Below are positions 6,778-15,317 of a stretch of DNA of 22,020 nt, piece by piece. The stretch comes from JBBDSH01 sp040905045. GTDB taxonomy: Bacteria > Pseudomonadota > Gammaproteobacteria > Eutrophobiales > Eutrophobiaceae. The stretch lies in contig JBBDSH010000079.1 in NCBI GenBank assembly GCA_040905045.1, forward strand, positions 1 to 22,020, given 5' to 3'. A model generated the notes under the pieces. The model saw only the letters and a program-made list of their open reading frames with translations, had not been told where the DNA came from and did no database searches. A program made the translations under genes and the position numbers. Within the stretch, counting starts at the first letter, position 1. The number at the start of each line of letters is the position of its first letter.

Positions 6778-8994
6778 TTATCGGACCGCTTCGAGGCTCC
6801 AGAGGGTTTCGCCCGGCGGCGGAAAGGATGGTGCGTACTGGACTTCCATGCGCACCTGACGATCCAGGCGTCTTGGAATACCGAAGCGTATCGTCCCGGA
6901 CGAGGTTTCCCACTCGATGACGCGGGTCAGTCTCTGGTTATTGACCGCGGCAACGAAGTCGGCGCTGAATTCGCCCTCTTCATAGGTCCGGGTCGGGCTG
7001 CCGTAATTACGTATCAGGGTCTGGCGCACACGTTCAAACGTCTGGCGGACGGTATCCCGGTTACCCACATCGTCGAAATTGATGATATAGGCCGAGCGCC
7101 GTACGAGACCCGCCCTGTATTCAACAGCCAGTCGCTGGCGCTGGAAGACATCCTGCAGCAACGGGTACTCGAAGACCGCAAAATCACCCTGCATGCTCTC
7201 GCCGCCAAGCCCGGCCCGTTGCAGTATCCGTTCAGCCTGTTCCTGCGATACTCCCGGTGCCAGTTCCTGCAGATCGACGGTCAGAGCGCCGCCGGCCAGG
7301 GAACGGCCGCCCGTGGCGGCAGCGGGACTCAAGCCGGCCGGGGCGGCCCTCGCCGGCCGGTCAAACTCGACCGACCAGAAGACCGAGATTCTGTACGCCT
7401 CGGTGGACTCGCCGGGCCGGGGATCGCGGCCGAACAGATTCGCCTCCAGACCAAACTGGTGGCGCTTGTGACGATAACGATAATCCAGGTTGAAGGTGTG
7501 CGTATCCACATCGATGTTCGCGGCCGCAGCCAGCCGATTCTCCACCAGGCCGCGATAATCCATCGACAGGCTGTGCGGACCGTTATTCAGGCTCATGGCG
7601 ATGGTGGGACTCCAGTCATTCGAGTCCAGGTTTCTTCTCCGGACGCTGCGCAGGAGAATGCCGGGAGTGAGATAACCGGCAAAATCACCGATCCTGAAAG
7701 AGTGATCCGCACTGATGCTTAACTGCCGCGTCAACCTGTCGGCGTTGCCGGAACCGATATCATTGATGTTCTGCAGGAACAGATTAAGCCGGCCGTTCCA
7801 GTCATAGGGAAGCGGTTTATTCAGATTCAGATTGATGGTCTCGCTTTCCGCATCAATGACCCCCAATTCATCATTAATATTCTGATGATAGGCATCGAGA
7901 CTGCCGTTGATGTCCGGGGCGATAAACCTCAGCAACTGGCCGGACAAATTCATGCCGTAGGTACGTGTGATGCGTTTATTGGCGGTTTCGAAACCGTCCT
8001 CAAACAACTGTGCCCGGCCACGCAGGGACAGGCCCGAATCGAAACGCCAGCCGCCGTGTGCCTCCAGTGAACGCCGATCGGGCGTGACTACGGCACCGGT
8101 AGGCCTGAAATCCTGACCGTAGCGATCCAGCCGAATGCGGTAATCCCACGGCATACGCATATGATTGCCGCGCATTTCCATGTAATAGCCATTGTCCGAA
8201 CGGTCCTGGCCGCTGGCCGCGCCGGCCGCGCCGTTATGATCACCGCTGAAATGCGCGAACTCGCCTTCCAGTCCCAGCCTGTGACCGCCGAGAACGAACT
8301 GCTTCTCTCCGGCAAGGCTGTAAACCACCTGGTTACGATCCAGCGTGCCCAGCCTGAAGGAATGATCCCGATAGTTGTGAACAACATTGGCACTCCAGCT
8401 GCCCCAGTCGGCGTCCTGTACGAGCCAGGACACACCATTGTAGTAGTTGTCATTGAAAGTGAGCTCACGCCAGTCCGGTTCACCGGCGCCGCTGGAAACA
8501 ACGATGGAATGACGCGTATCCGTATTACCGAACACAGGCTGCAGTTCCAGTTGAAAACCCTTGAGGGAACGCTGCAGGGTCAGGTAACTGTAGTAGGAAA
8601 ACAAATCCCCCGCCTCGAACCGGAAGGGAACCGCTGATTCACCATTTATCCGGGTCAGATTGAGCCGCTCCGGGACCATGCCGAAATTGGCGGCGCGATA
8701 GTCGTCGTTGAGATTGTAAACGCCGGAAATCTCGCCGCGCCAGGTGTCATAATAGGAATCCTGTTTACTGAAATACAGATTGAACTCATCGTAGTACATG
8801 TCACCTTCGAATAGATACGGGCTGGCTGCGCCCGGACCATGGGCATCGTAAACGGATGCGCGAAGCGTGTTGCTGCCGGACAGCGACCAGTTTTGCATCC
8901 AGTCCTGAGCGGAAGCGGATACCGGCAATATACTCAACCCGGAGATAATCAATCCGGGAACAAGTGCCGGCCGGCTGAAAAGAGAGTGAATCAT
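6778..8994 (-). CDS. predicted outer-membrane beta-barrel protein with soluble C-terminal domain, unknown function
   Basis: I do not recognise the family. The 738-residue product starts with a Sec signal peptide (hydrophobic core LVPGLIISGLSILPV, likely cut after SASA at about residue 29). Residues 30-545 are rich in alternating aromatic/polar strands with Gly/Asn/Asp turns (for example YDEFNLYFSKQDSYYDTWRGEISGVYNL), as expected for a large transmembrane beta-barrel. GDLFSYYSYLTLQRSLKGFQLEL vaguely recalls usher-like barrels. A proline/alanine linker (546-575) leads to a globular domain (about 575-738) with an RAYGSPT-like pattern (RQTLIRNYGSPTRTYEEGEF), probably periplasmic. The last residue is Arg, not the usual terminal Phe, consistent with the barrel not being C-terminal. 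Its ATG overlaps the stop of the upstream gene (ATGA at 8991-8994), so the two are translationally coupled. It is the last gene of a three-gene envelope operon. Confidence 0.8.
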   Translation of the reverse strand: MIHSLFSRPALVPGLIISGLSILPVSASAQDWMQNWSLSGSNTLRASVYDAHGPGAASPYLFEGDMYYDEFNLYFSKQDSYYDTWRGEISGVYNLNDDYRAANFGMVPERLNLTRINGESAVPFRFEAGDLFSYYSYLTLQRSLKGFQLELQPVFGNTDTRHSIVVSSGAGEPDWRELTFNDNYYNGVSWLVQDADWGSWSANVVHNYRDHSFRLGTLDRNQVVYSLAGEKQFVLGGHRLGLEGEFAHFSGDHNGAAGAASGQDRSDNGYYMEMRGNHMRMPWDYRIRLDRYGQDFRPTGAVVTPDRRSLEAHGGWRFDSGLSLRGRAQLFEDGFETANKRITRTYGMNLSGQLLRFIAPDINGSLDAYHQNINDELGVIDAESETINLNLNKPLPYDWNGRLNLFLQNINDIGSGNADRLTRQLSISADHSFRIGDFAGYLTPGILLRSVRRRNLDSNDWSPTIAMSLNNGPHSLSMDYRGLVENRLAAAANIDVDTHTFNLDYRYRHKRHQFGLEANLFGRDPRPGESTEAYRISVFWSVEFDRPARAAPAGLSPAAATGGRSLAGGALTVDLQELAPGVSQEQAERILQRAGLGGESMQGDFAVFEYPLLQDVFQRQRLAVEYRAGLVRRSAYIINFDDVGNRDTVRQTFERVRQTLIRNYGSPTRTYEEGEFSADFVAAVNNQRLTRVIEWETSSGTIRFGIPRRLDRQVRMEVQYAPSFPPPGETLWSLEAVR

Positions 8995-9527
8995 CTCACT
9001 GGCGGTTCCAGTGTTGTTATTTTCAGGATGTACTCATTGGTCCCCGGCAGCCTGACGAATCCACTGCCCGGCCGTTCAAATTCGATTTGGGTACGCGCCG
9101 TGGCGGAAACAATGCTGACACGCTTTTCACGACCACCGTCCATGGCGGGAACGATGTACTGTTGCAGAGTCTGGATACCCTGTATGGACTGCAGCCGGAT
9201 GGTCGCGTCCCTGGGCACAATAAAATCCATGTTATCCAGCAGCCGGCTCTGGTCATAAAATTCATCAGCCAGGAGCCCGGACATTTCCGGCGTATTCCAT
9301 CTTTCGGCCACCTGCCGCATGGCCGTTTCAACCGTACCGCGATCCAGTTGCCTGATCCGTTCAACCGGCCGTGCACCATCAGGCAGACGGCTGGACGCCT
9401 GATCCGGTGTTGCGATGGGAACCAGCGAGCGGAACTGGCGCGCATGACTGTAAGGCTGAACCATCAGTAAAACGGCAACGATGAACAGTGTCAGCAGCCG
9501 GGAAATCAGTTTGCAGTCGGGTTTCAT
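8991..9527 (-). CDS. small exported protein of the envelope operon, unknown function
   Basis: The frame is open from 9608, but the ATG at 9527 is the better start. It has GAGG nine bases upstream and yields a clean signal peptide (MKPDCKLISRLLTLFIVAVLLMVQPYSHA, cleavage about residue 29). The mature part, about 150 residues, has a helical segment (VETAMRQVAERWNTPEMSGLLADEFYDQSRLLDNM) followed by strand-rich sequence (ATARTQIEFERPGSGFVRLPGTNEYILKITTLE). I do not recognise a family. It begins 17 bases after the upstream gene's TAA and ends in a 4-base overlap with the barrel gene, so all three genes are very likely one transcript. A periplasmic accessory or assembly role is only an inference from context. 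Confidence 0.8.
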   Translation of the reverse strand: MKPDCKLISRLLTLFIVAVLLMVQPYSHARQFRSLVPIATPDQASSRLPDGARPVERIRQLDRGTVETAMRQVAERWNTPEMSGLLADEFYDQSRLLDNMDFIVPRDATIRLQSIQGIQTLQQYIVPAMDGGREKRVSIVSATARTQIEFERPGSGFVRLPGTNEYILKITTLEPPVR

Positions 9528-9544
9528 CGCTATCGACCTCATGC

Positions 9545-11545
9545 TTAAAGATCCGGACAGGACGACACCGGAATGCTGGTTTCCGAACCAACAATGCCGT
9601 GGCCGCATTCCGTTGGGTTGGGATCGGAGGTAAATACACCGTCACAGTTATTGGCACCGCCATGGTAGTGATCCGACGAGCAGGCGTCCGGGCCGGCGAC
9701 AGTCAACCGATCTATCGGGATATTATTGATTACCAGGACTGTGGGTTCCGACGGGGGCGGGGGTGATTCACTACCGCTGCCCGAATCGCCGCCGCTTGTA
9801 TCGCCGCCGATAACAGTACCACCGCCGCCCACCGTGGTACCGCCGCCAGTATCCTGGTCATCGTCGCTATGGGTATGCTCGGGATCCGGCGAGATGGGAT
9901 CGCGCCGATCATAAGGATTATTGCCGCTGACGTGTTTTACATCCACCACTTCGACCGAGAAGATCTCGCCGATAGCATGGCCGACCGCGCGGCCTTCCTG
10001 CGGCGGTTTGCAGTTGTCCTCCTCGCAAACAAACAGGTCATAGCGCAGCTGTTCCAGGCGATTACGCAATTCCGAAATGCCTTTATTCAGAGCCTCGATC
10101 TCCGCCTCCGGATCACCCTCCTCAATCTCGATCTCCCGCTCCAGACGACCGATGTCATTGACCAGTTGACGTCTCTCACTCTCCATGCTGTTAATGCTGT
10201 TCTGCAGTTCCTGGGACGGACCGAGTACGGGAACATCTGTCCTATCGAGTCCCTCGCGGGCACTCCTCAGCCGTCCGTCGAGTGAATTCAGCTGATCCCT
10301 GAGGAGGCTTAGCCGGCTCTTCTTCTCCTCCAGGCGCCGTTGTCTTTCCTGAATCTCGGCAATACGCCGATAGGAAGCATTCATAGCTATGCGGGCCTGA
10401 TTGATCTGATCGACAATGGACTGGCAAGCGGGACAGTCCGTGGTGGTAAGAACCACATCACCCGCCTCACCGGTGCCGCCGCTGCCGCTGCCATCCGTAC
10501 CACCCGTTCCGCCGGTACCACCCGTTCCGCCGGCGCCCGCCATGGCCTCGGGGTGTGCTTGCAGCAACGCCCGAATGGCCTCCCGAACGGCTTCCAGGTC
10601 ATCCATAGCCTCCCACTTGGCATCGTTGGCTTCCTGCAGTTGCCCGTGCAGGCCGCCCATGAGTTTCTGCTCGGCGGCTATATTTTTCTGCAGTTCCGCA
10701 ATATGGCGCTGCCGCTCCTTCAGATCCTCTTCGGCAAAACCCTTGGCAACGCGGAATATCAACTGTCCAAGTGCGCGTTTGTTGAGAGGCTTGCCGTTGC
10801 GATGGTCATCAATGATGCCGGCGATATCGCTGTAATGACTTTTCAGGGTTCCGAGCTGGGTATGGGCATTGGTACCCAGCAGATCGTCGGCACCGCTGGT
10901 GAGATCGTTGACGGGGCTGGTGCTGATGTCGGCGCCTTCCGGCGGCTTGACGATATAGTCCTCGAAGTGGCCGGATTCCTCGGCCATGTCGGCCAGATTG
11001 TTGGCCAGGCTTTCACCATCCTTGGCCATCTCATAGATGGAATCCAGGTTTTCCAGCAGGCTGCTGTCGGACATATCGCCCTTGGCCAGCCCCTCGAAGA
11101 AATCCGACACCGAGGCTAGATCCGCCAGGGCGCTGGCGAAATTAATCAGGGTGCGCTGCAGGCCTTCCGCCTCGATGGCGGCGGCCAGGCTACTGGCGGA
11201 CTGGATGCTGGTGGAACCCGCCTGTTGAAAGTGATCGGCGACGGTGTCGGCGTAATTGTTGGCTCTGGTCGCCTCCTCAATCGCCTCCTGCTCCGCCTCC
11301 TTCAGTTTTCCCATGGTGGTGGACGGATCGGCGTTTTCCTCCAGGCCCAGCGCGCGATTGAGGGCTTCGCCGGAAACGGGCACTTGGTAGCCTCCGTCGC
11401 TGTAGGCCGAGCCTTCAACGACGTCGCTCAGTGTATCGAAGTCAATATCTGTGGCGTTCTGGGCAAAAACAGGGAAGACGGCCTGAAGAAGCAGGCCGGG
11501 GAGCAGAATGTCCCTCGCAAGGGAATAACTATGATTAAATATCAA
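9545..11545 (-). CDS. large exported coiled-coil protein with Gly-rich linkers and Cys/His-rich C-terminus, unknown function
   Basis: The 666-residue product is unfamiliar as a whole. It has a probable signal peptide (ARDILLPGLLLQAVFPVFAQ, cut near residue 28), a helical region (70-200), a heptad-rich coiled coil (about 265-335), a (GGT)n/Gly-Ser linker (337-360), a CPAC motif (371-374), a second long coiled coil (about 375-503), a Cys pair (507 and 512), an Asp/His stretch (PDPEHTHSDDDQD), another Gly-rich linker and Pro run (567-600), and a C-terminal Cys/His module with DHYHG and ECGHG. The paired cysteines suggest disulfides outside the cytoplasm. The start is a TTG with no Shine-Dalgarno sequence; the frame closes just upstream and no in-frame ATG precedes the signal peptide, so TTG at 11545 is the best choice but uncertain. 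It is the first gene of the operon with the small exported protein and the barrel, perhaps the surface or secreted passenger. Confidence 0.78.
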   Translation of the reverse strand: MIFNHSYSLARDILLPGLLLQAVFPVFAQNATDIDFDTLSDVVEGSAYSDGGYQVPVSGEALNRALGLEENADPSTTMGKLKEAEQEAIEEATRANNYADTVADHFQQAGSTSIQSASSLAAAIEAEGLQRTLINFASALADLASVSDFFEGLAKGDMSDSSLLENLDSIYEMAKDGESLANNLADMAEESGHFEDYIVKPPEGADISTSPVNDLTSGADDLLGTNAHTQLGTLKSHYSDIAGIIDDHRNGKPLNKRALGQLIFRVAKGFAEEDLKERQRHIAELQKNIAAEQKLMGGLHGQLQEANDAKWEAMDDLEAVREAIRALLQAHPEAMAGAGGTGGTGGTGGTDGSGSGGTGEAGDVVLTTTDCPACQSIVDQINQARIAMNASYRRIAEIQERQRRLEEKKSRLSLLRDQLNSLDGRLRSAREGLDRTDVPVLGPSQELQNSINSMESERRQLVNDIGRLEREIEIEEGDPEAEIEALNKGISELRNRLEQLRYDLFVCEEDNCKPPQEGRAVGHAIGEIFSVEVVDVKHVSGNNPYDRRDPISPDPEHTHSDDDQDTGGGTTVGGGGTVIGGDTSGGDSGSGSESPPPPSEPTVLVINNIPIDRLTVAGPDACSSDHYHGGANNCDGVFTSDPNPTECGHGIVGSETSIPVSSCPDL
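10497..10532. repeat. tandem 18-base repeat within the Gly-linker
   Basis: Two exact head-to-tail copies of an 18-base unit (gtaccacccgttccgccg) encode the Gly-Gly-Thr repeats of the linker between the two coiled coils. Exact tandem copies can change number by slippage, giving linker-length variation in multiples of six residues. Confidence 0.85.
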
Positions 11546-11636
11546 TGTTGTATTGTTATTAGTTCTTACAACTAACTTGATACTTCAATCATCAATATCA
11601 GATTGTCATTACTTCTGTTAAATAAACTAGCCTATT

Positions 11637-11664
11637 CTTATACATTGCACCAGTAAAAATTGAA
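11637..11664 (-). promoter_or_regulatory. candidate promoter of the envelope operon
   Basis: The 124-base gap 11546-11669 is strikingly AT-rich compared with the flanks. On the minus strand TATAAG (11637-11642, five of six -10 bases) has a weak -35-like TTCAAT (11659-11664) at 16 bases. It would give a leader of about 85 bases before the TTG start. The operon could also be read from the carbonic anhydrase gene upstream. Confidence 0.3.
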
Positions 11665-11669
11665 AAAAA

Positions 11670-12224
11670 TCACTCCTGATCCTCTCCCGAACGATTGCAC
11701 TCCATGTGGGTATTTTTCAGTCTGACGTAATGCTCCGCGGAATAGGCCAGCAGAGCCTTCTCTTCGTCGTTCAGGGCCCGAACCCGTTTTACCGGCGATC
11801 CCAGATACAGGTAGCCGCCTTCAAGCTGCTTGCCCGAGGGCACCAGGCTACCGGCACCGATGATGCTGTGATCGCCGATAACGGCGCCATCCATGATAAC
11901 GGCGCCCATGCCGATAAGGCAGAAGTTGCCCACTGTGCAGGCATGGACAATGGCGCGGTGGCCAACGGTGATATCATCTCCAATCACCGTGGCGAAACCG
12001 CCTGGGTTGTGTTCGCTGTCGCTGGTCACATGCACCACGGAGCCGTCCTGGATATTGGTGCGGCTGCCCACCGTAATGGAATGAACATCGCCGCGCAGAA
12101 CGGTCATGGGCCAGATGGAACTGTCTTCACCGATGGTCACATCACCGATGACCAGCGCCGTTTCGTCGACAAAGGCACTGGCGGGAACGGTCGGATGTTT
12201 TTTCTGAAAGGAGCGTACCGTCAT
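11670..12224 (-). CDS. gamma-class carbonic anhydrase-like protein (YrdA/CaiE family)
   Basis: This 184-residue protein is a left-handed beta-helix built from hexapeptide repeats (for example VIGDVTIGEDSSIW, VIGDDITVGHRAIVHACTVGN). The three zinc-ligand histidines of gamma carbonic anhydrases are in place at 65 (VVHVTS), 89 (VGHRA) and 94 (VHACT), and the SIWPMTVLRGD segment is typical. The family forms trimers with metal sites between subunits. Many bacterial members such as YrdA have no proven anhydrase activity, so hydration of CO2 is a family inference. A C-terminal helix (NDEEKALLAYSAEHYVRLKNTHME) closes the fold. A weak GGTG lies seven bases before the ATG. It is divergent from the thioredoxin-like gene and 124 bases upstream of the envelope operon. 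Confidence 0.93.
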   Translation of the reverse strand: MTVRSFQKKHPTVPASAFVDETALVIGDVTIGEDSSIWPMTVLRGDVHSITVGSRTNIQDGSVVHVTSDSEHNPGGFATVIGDDITVGHRAIVHACTVGNFCLIGMGAVIMDGAVIGDHSIIGAGSLVPSGKQLEGGYLYLGSPVKRVRALNDEEKALLAYSAEHYVRLKNTHMECNRSGEDQE

Positions 12225-12340
12225 AAATGGTCACCGTCTGTATTAAAATGATTGAAATCTGCCTCAACATTGTCGGCCAGCGGTTAAACAAATGCCAGTC
12301 ATCCGGGTCAGAGTAATTAACGCAGCGACTTCCCGGTGCC

Positions 12341-12904
12341 ATGATGAAAATGAAACAATATAACCCATGGGGACTTGCCTTCTGCGCCGCTCTCGTCCTC
12401 AGCCTGCCCCTGTTACGGCCTGTCTACGGCGACATTCTGGAGAACCCCTACCGCGCCCCGGCCTTCACGCATACCGGCGAACGGGAATGGCTCAATTCGG
12501 AACCACTGACCTGGGATGATCTGAAGGGCCGCGTGGTTCTGCTGGACTTCTGGACTTTCGACTGCTGGAACTGTTACCGCTCCTTTCCGTGGCTGCGATC
12601 GCTGGAGACGAGACTGGAACCCCGGGGCCTGCAGGTGATCGGCGTGCACACGCCGGAATTCGAACATGAAAAAGTCCGGGAAAACGTCGCCGCGAAGATC
12701 GAGGAATTCCGGCTGTATCATCCGGTCATGATGGACAACGACTTCTCCTACTGGAACGCCATGAACAATCGTTTCTGGCCGGCCTTTTATATCATCGACA
12801 AGCAGGGCCGTGTCCGTGCCGTATTTTACGGCGAAACCCACAAAGGCGACCGGCGGGCAAAACAGATCGAAACCATCATCCGCGAATTGCTGCAGGAATC
12901 CTGA
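12341..12904 (+). CDS. exported thioredoxin-fold protein (TlpA/DipZ-type redoxin)
   Basis: The 187-residue product has an N-terminal signal sequence (WGLAFCAALVLSLPLLRPVYG, cut near residue 30) and a thioredoxin-like domain. The redox motif is CWNC at 75-78 within LLDFWTFDCWNCYRSFP. The VIGVHTPEFEHEK segment and the cis-proline in RFWPAFYIIDKQG (Pro147) match the periplasmic TlpA/DipZ C-terminal redoxin group, whose members act as thiol-disulfide oxidoreductases. ATGs at 12341, 12344 and 12350 are all possible; none has a good Shine-Dalgarno sequence. Its substrate is unknown. The nearby cysteine-rich exported protein is one speculative client. Confidence 0.88.
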   Translation: MMKMKQYNPWGLAFCAALVLSLPLLRPVYGDILENPYRAPAFTHTGEREWLNSEPLTWDDLKGRVVLLDFWTFDCWNCYRSFPWLRSLETRLEPRGLQVIGVHTPEFEHEKVRENVAAKIEEFRLYHPVMMDNDFSYWNAMNNRFWPAFYIIDKQGRVRAVFYGETHKGDRRAKQIETIIRELLQES

Positions 12905-13030
12905 TCGGTAGCCCGATTGAAGGCCGGCGGCCGGAATCCGGGTTATAAAACCGGAAACTCCCCTGCCGTGACAGTCCGTATTCCGGTAACATCCCGCCTG
13001 ATTGCCGCAATAACAGTGATGTGAATACAC

Positions 13031-13059
13031 TTGTCAACCTGAACATCCACGGGTATTTC
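13031..13059 (+). promoter_or_regulatory. weak candidate promoter of the BCCT gene
   Basis: TTGTCA (13031-13036, five of six -35 bases) is followed after 17 bases by TATTTC (13054-13059), a poor -10. It lies 43 bases before the GTG start. The rest of the gap 12905-13101 shows no gene and no convincing terminator. Confidence 0.25.
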
Positions 13060-13101
13060 TAGTACAGTAACCGGGATAAGCACTGAAGAACGGGGCAGAA
13101 C

Positions 13102-15242
13102 GTGGCCGACACCGGATCCAGTAACCATAACAGCGCGGGCATCAATCCGCCGGTATTTTATACCTCGGCGGCCCTGATCATTCTCTTCTCGCTTTACGGC
13201 GCCGCCTTCTCCGGCCAGGCGGAACGCGTCTTCGCCTCGGTTCAGAACTATATCACCGACACCTTCGCCTGGCTTTATATCGGCGCCGTGGCGGTATTCC
13301 TGATCTTCATCATCGGCCTGGCCATCAGCGACTACGGCCGCATCAAACTGGGGCCGGACGATTCGGAACCGGACTACAGCTACACTTCCTGGTTCGCCAT
13401 GCACTTCACCGCCGGCATGGGCATCGGCCTGATGTTCTTCGGCGTGGCCGAACCGATCATGCATTTCCAGAGTCCGCCGGTGGGCGAGGGCGGCACCATC
13501 GCCGCCGCGCGCGAGTCCATGAAGCTGACGTTCTTTCACTGGGGCATTCATGCCTGGGCCATCTACATCGTCACCGGCCTGGCGTTGGCCTATTTCGCCT
13601 TCCGGCATAATCTGCCCCTGAGCATCCGCTCCGCCCTCTATCCGCTCATCGGCGACCGCATCTACGGCCCCATCGGCCACGCCGTCGACACCTTCGCCGT
13701 CATCGGCACCATGTTCGGCGTCGCCACTTCCCTGGGCCTGGGCGTCCTGCAGGTCAATGCAGGCATGAATTATCTCTTCGATCTGAATGTTGCTCTTAAT
13801 ACCCAGATCATTCTTATCGCAATCATTACGTTCCTGGCCACGGGTTCCGTCGTCGCCGGGCTGGACAAGGGCATCCTGCGTCTCAGCGTCTTCAATCTGA
13901 TCCTGGCGGCGGTATTGCTGTTATTCGTACTGGTAACGGGACCGACCGTGTTCCTTCTCAATACCCTGATTCAGAATCTCGGCGCTTACGCATCGAATAT
14001 CGTGGAGATGACCTTTACGCTGTACGCCTATGAACCGAACCAGTGGATCTCCAACTGGACCCTGTTCTATTGGGGCTGGTGGATATCATGGTCACCCTTC
14101 GTGGGCATGTTCATCGCCCGGGTCTCGCGCGGCCGCACCATACGGGAATTCATCCTTGGCGTGCTGTTCGTGCCGGCGGGCTTTACCTTCCTGTGGCTGA
14201 CGGTGTTCGGTGATACGGCCCTGCATTTCACCCTGCATGAAAATATCAGCGAGATCGTGACCCTGGTCCNNNNNNNNNNNNNNNNNNNNNNNNNNNNNNN
14301 NNNNNNNNNNNNNNNNNNNNNNNNNNNNNNNNNNNNNNNNNNNNNNNNNNNNNNNNNNNNNNNNNNNNNACGGCCCTGCATTTCACCCTGCATGAAAATA
14401 TCAGCGAGATCGTGACCCTGGTCCAGGACAATATGCCGGTGGCCCTGTTCGCCATGCTGGAACACCTGCCCTGGTCGGCATTCACCTCGCTGGTGGCAAC
14501 GGTGCTGGTGATTACCTTTTTCGTTACCTCCTACGATTCGGGGTCCCTGGTCATCTGCATGCTCACCTCCGGCGGCATGGAAGAACCGCCGACGTGGATG
14601 CGGATTTTCTGGGCGGTGGCCGAAGGCGTTGTGGCGGCCGTATTGCTGGTGGCCGGCGGCCTGGCGGCCCTGCAGACGGCGGCCATTACCAGCGCCCTGC
14701 CCTTTACCCTGATCATGCTGCTGATCTGCATCGGCCTGATGCGCGGCCTGCGGCTCAGCCGACAGGGTTTTGCCATTCCCGATCACCTGCCGGCGTTGAT
14801 GGATCCGGGCGCGGGCCGGGCCAGAACATGGAGACACCGCATTCACAACATGTTCACTTTCCATACCCGGGAAGAGATCATCGATTATCTGCGGTCGGTC
14901 GCCAAACCGGCGCTGGAAAGGGCCGCCGGGGAATTCGAACAGAAAAACATCAACACCGTCGTGACGGACAGCGAAGAAACGGTCACCTTTACCGTTTATC
15001 ACGAAGGTTACCGGGACTTTATCTACACCGTGCGTCTGCACAGTTACGTACCGACGTTTGTGCTGCCCGACTATACCCGCCCGCATCACAAGACAGGGCG
15101 TTACTACAAGGCCGAAGTCGATGTAAACAACCGAAAGACGGAAACGGATATCACCGGCTATTCACAGGATCAGATCATCCACAACATGCTCGGCCATTAC
15201 GAGAATCACATGGAACAACTGGAACCGGAAGCGGCCCAATGA
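13102..15242 (+). CDS. BCCT-family choline/betaine transporter, BetT-like (split by an assembly gap)
   Basis: The real gene is 13102-14269 joined directly to 14425-15242. Removing the N run and one copy of the duplicated 55 bases restores a single 661-residue frame, close to E. coli BetT (677). The protein has the BCCT signature GMGIGLMFFGVAEP (105-118) and the aromatic substrate box FYWGWWISWSPFVGMFIARVSRGRT in the eighth helix region, with about 12 membrane helices. A long cytosolic C-terminal tail of about 150 residues, ending YYKAEVDVNN...TGYSQDQIIHNMLGHYENHMEQLE, is like the osmosensing tail of BetT. It probably imports choline or a betaine in symport with protons or sodium for osmoprotection; the exact substrate is not readable. 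The start is GTG with GGGG six bases upstream. As deposited, the two halves appear as separate broken frames. Confidence 0.92.
14215..14424. other. scaffold gap of 100 N flanked by an identical 55-base duplication
   Basis: Bases 14215-14269 and 14370-14424 are identical (55 of 55), separated by exactly 100 N (14270-14369). This is two contigs that overlap by 55 bases, one k-mer length, and were joined with a default gap instead of being merged. The duplication is an assembly artefact, and collapsing it repairs the transporter frame exactly. Confidence 0.95.
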
Positions 15243-15317
15243 ACCCGAACCCTGTCCGGCTTCCAGTCATTTGTAAGCAGAGAACTCGATAACCGTTTTC
15301 CAACCGGGGATACCGAC

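Noticed and set aside
6659..6913. 84-codon minus-strand frame overlapping the end of the barrel gene.
   Set aside because: Different frame from the barrel gene, no Shine-Dalgarno sequence, no motif; likely chance.
14215..14424. A genuine direct repeat or duplicated transmembrane segment in the transporter.
   Set aside because: Exact 55-base identity around exactly 100 N, and perfect restoration of the frame on collapse, point to an assembly artefact.
14067..15089. Minus-strand frame running across the N gap.
   Set aside because: It depends on translating N and lies antisense to the BCCT transporter.
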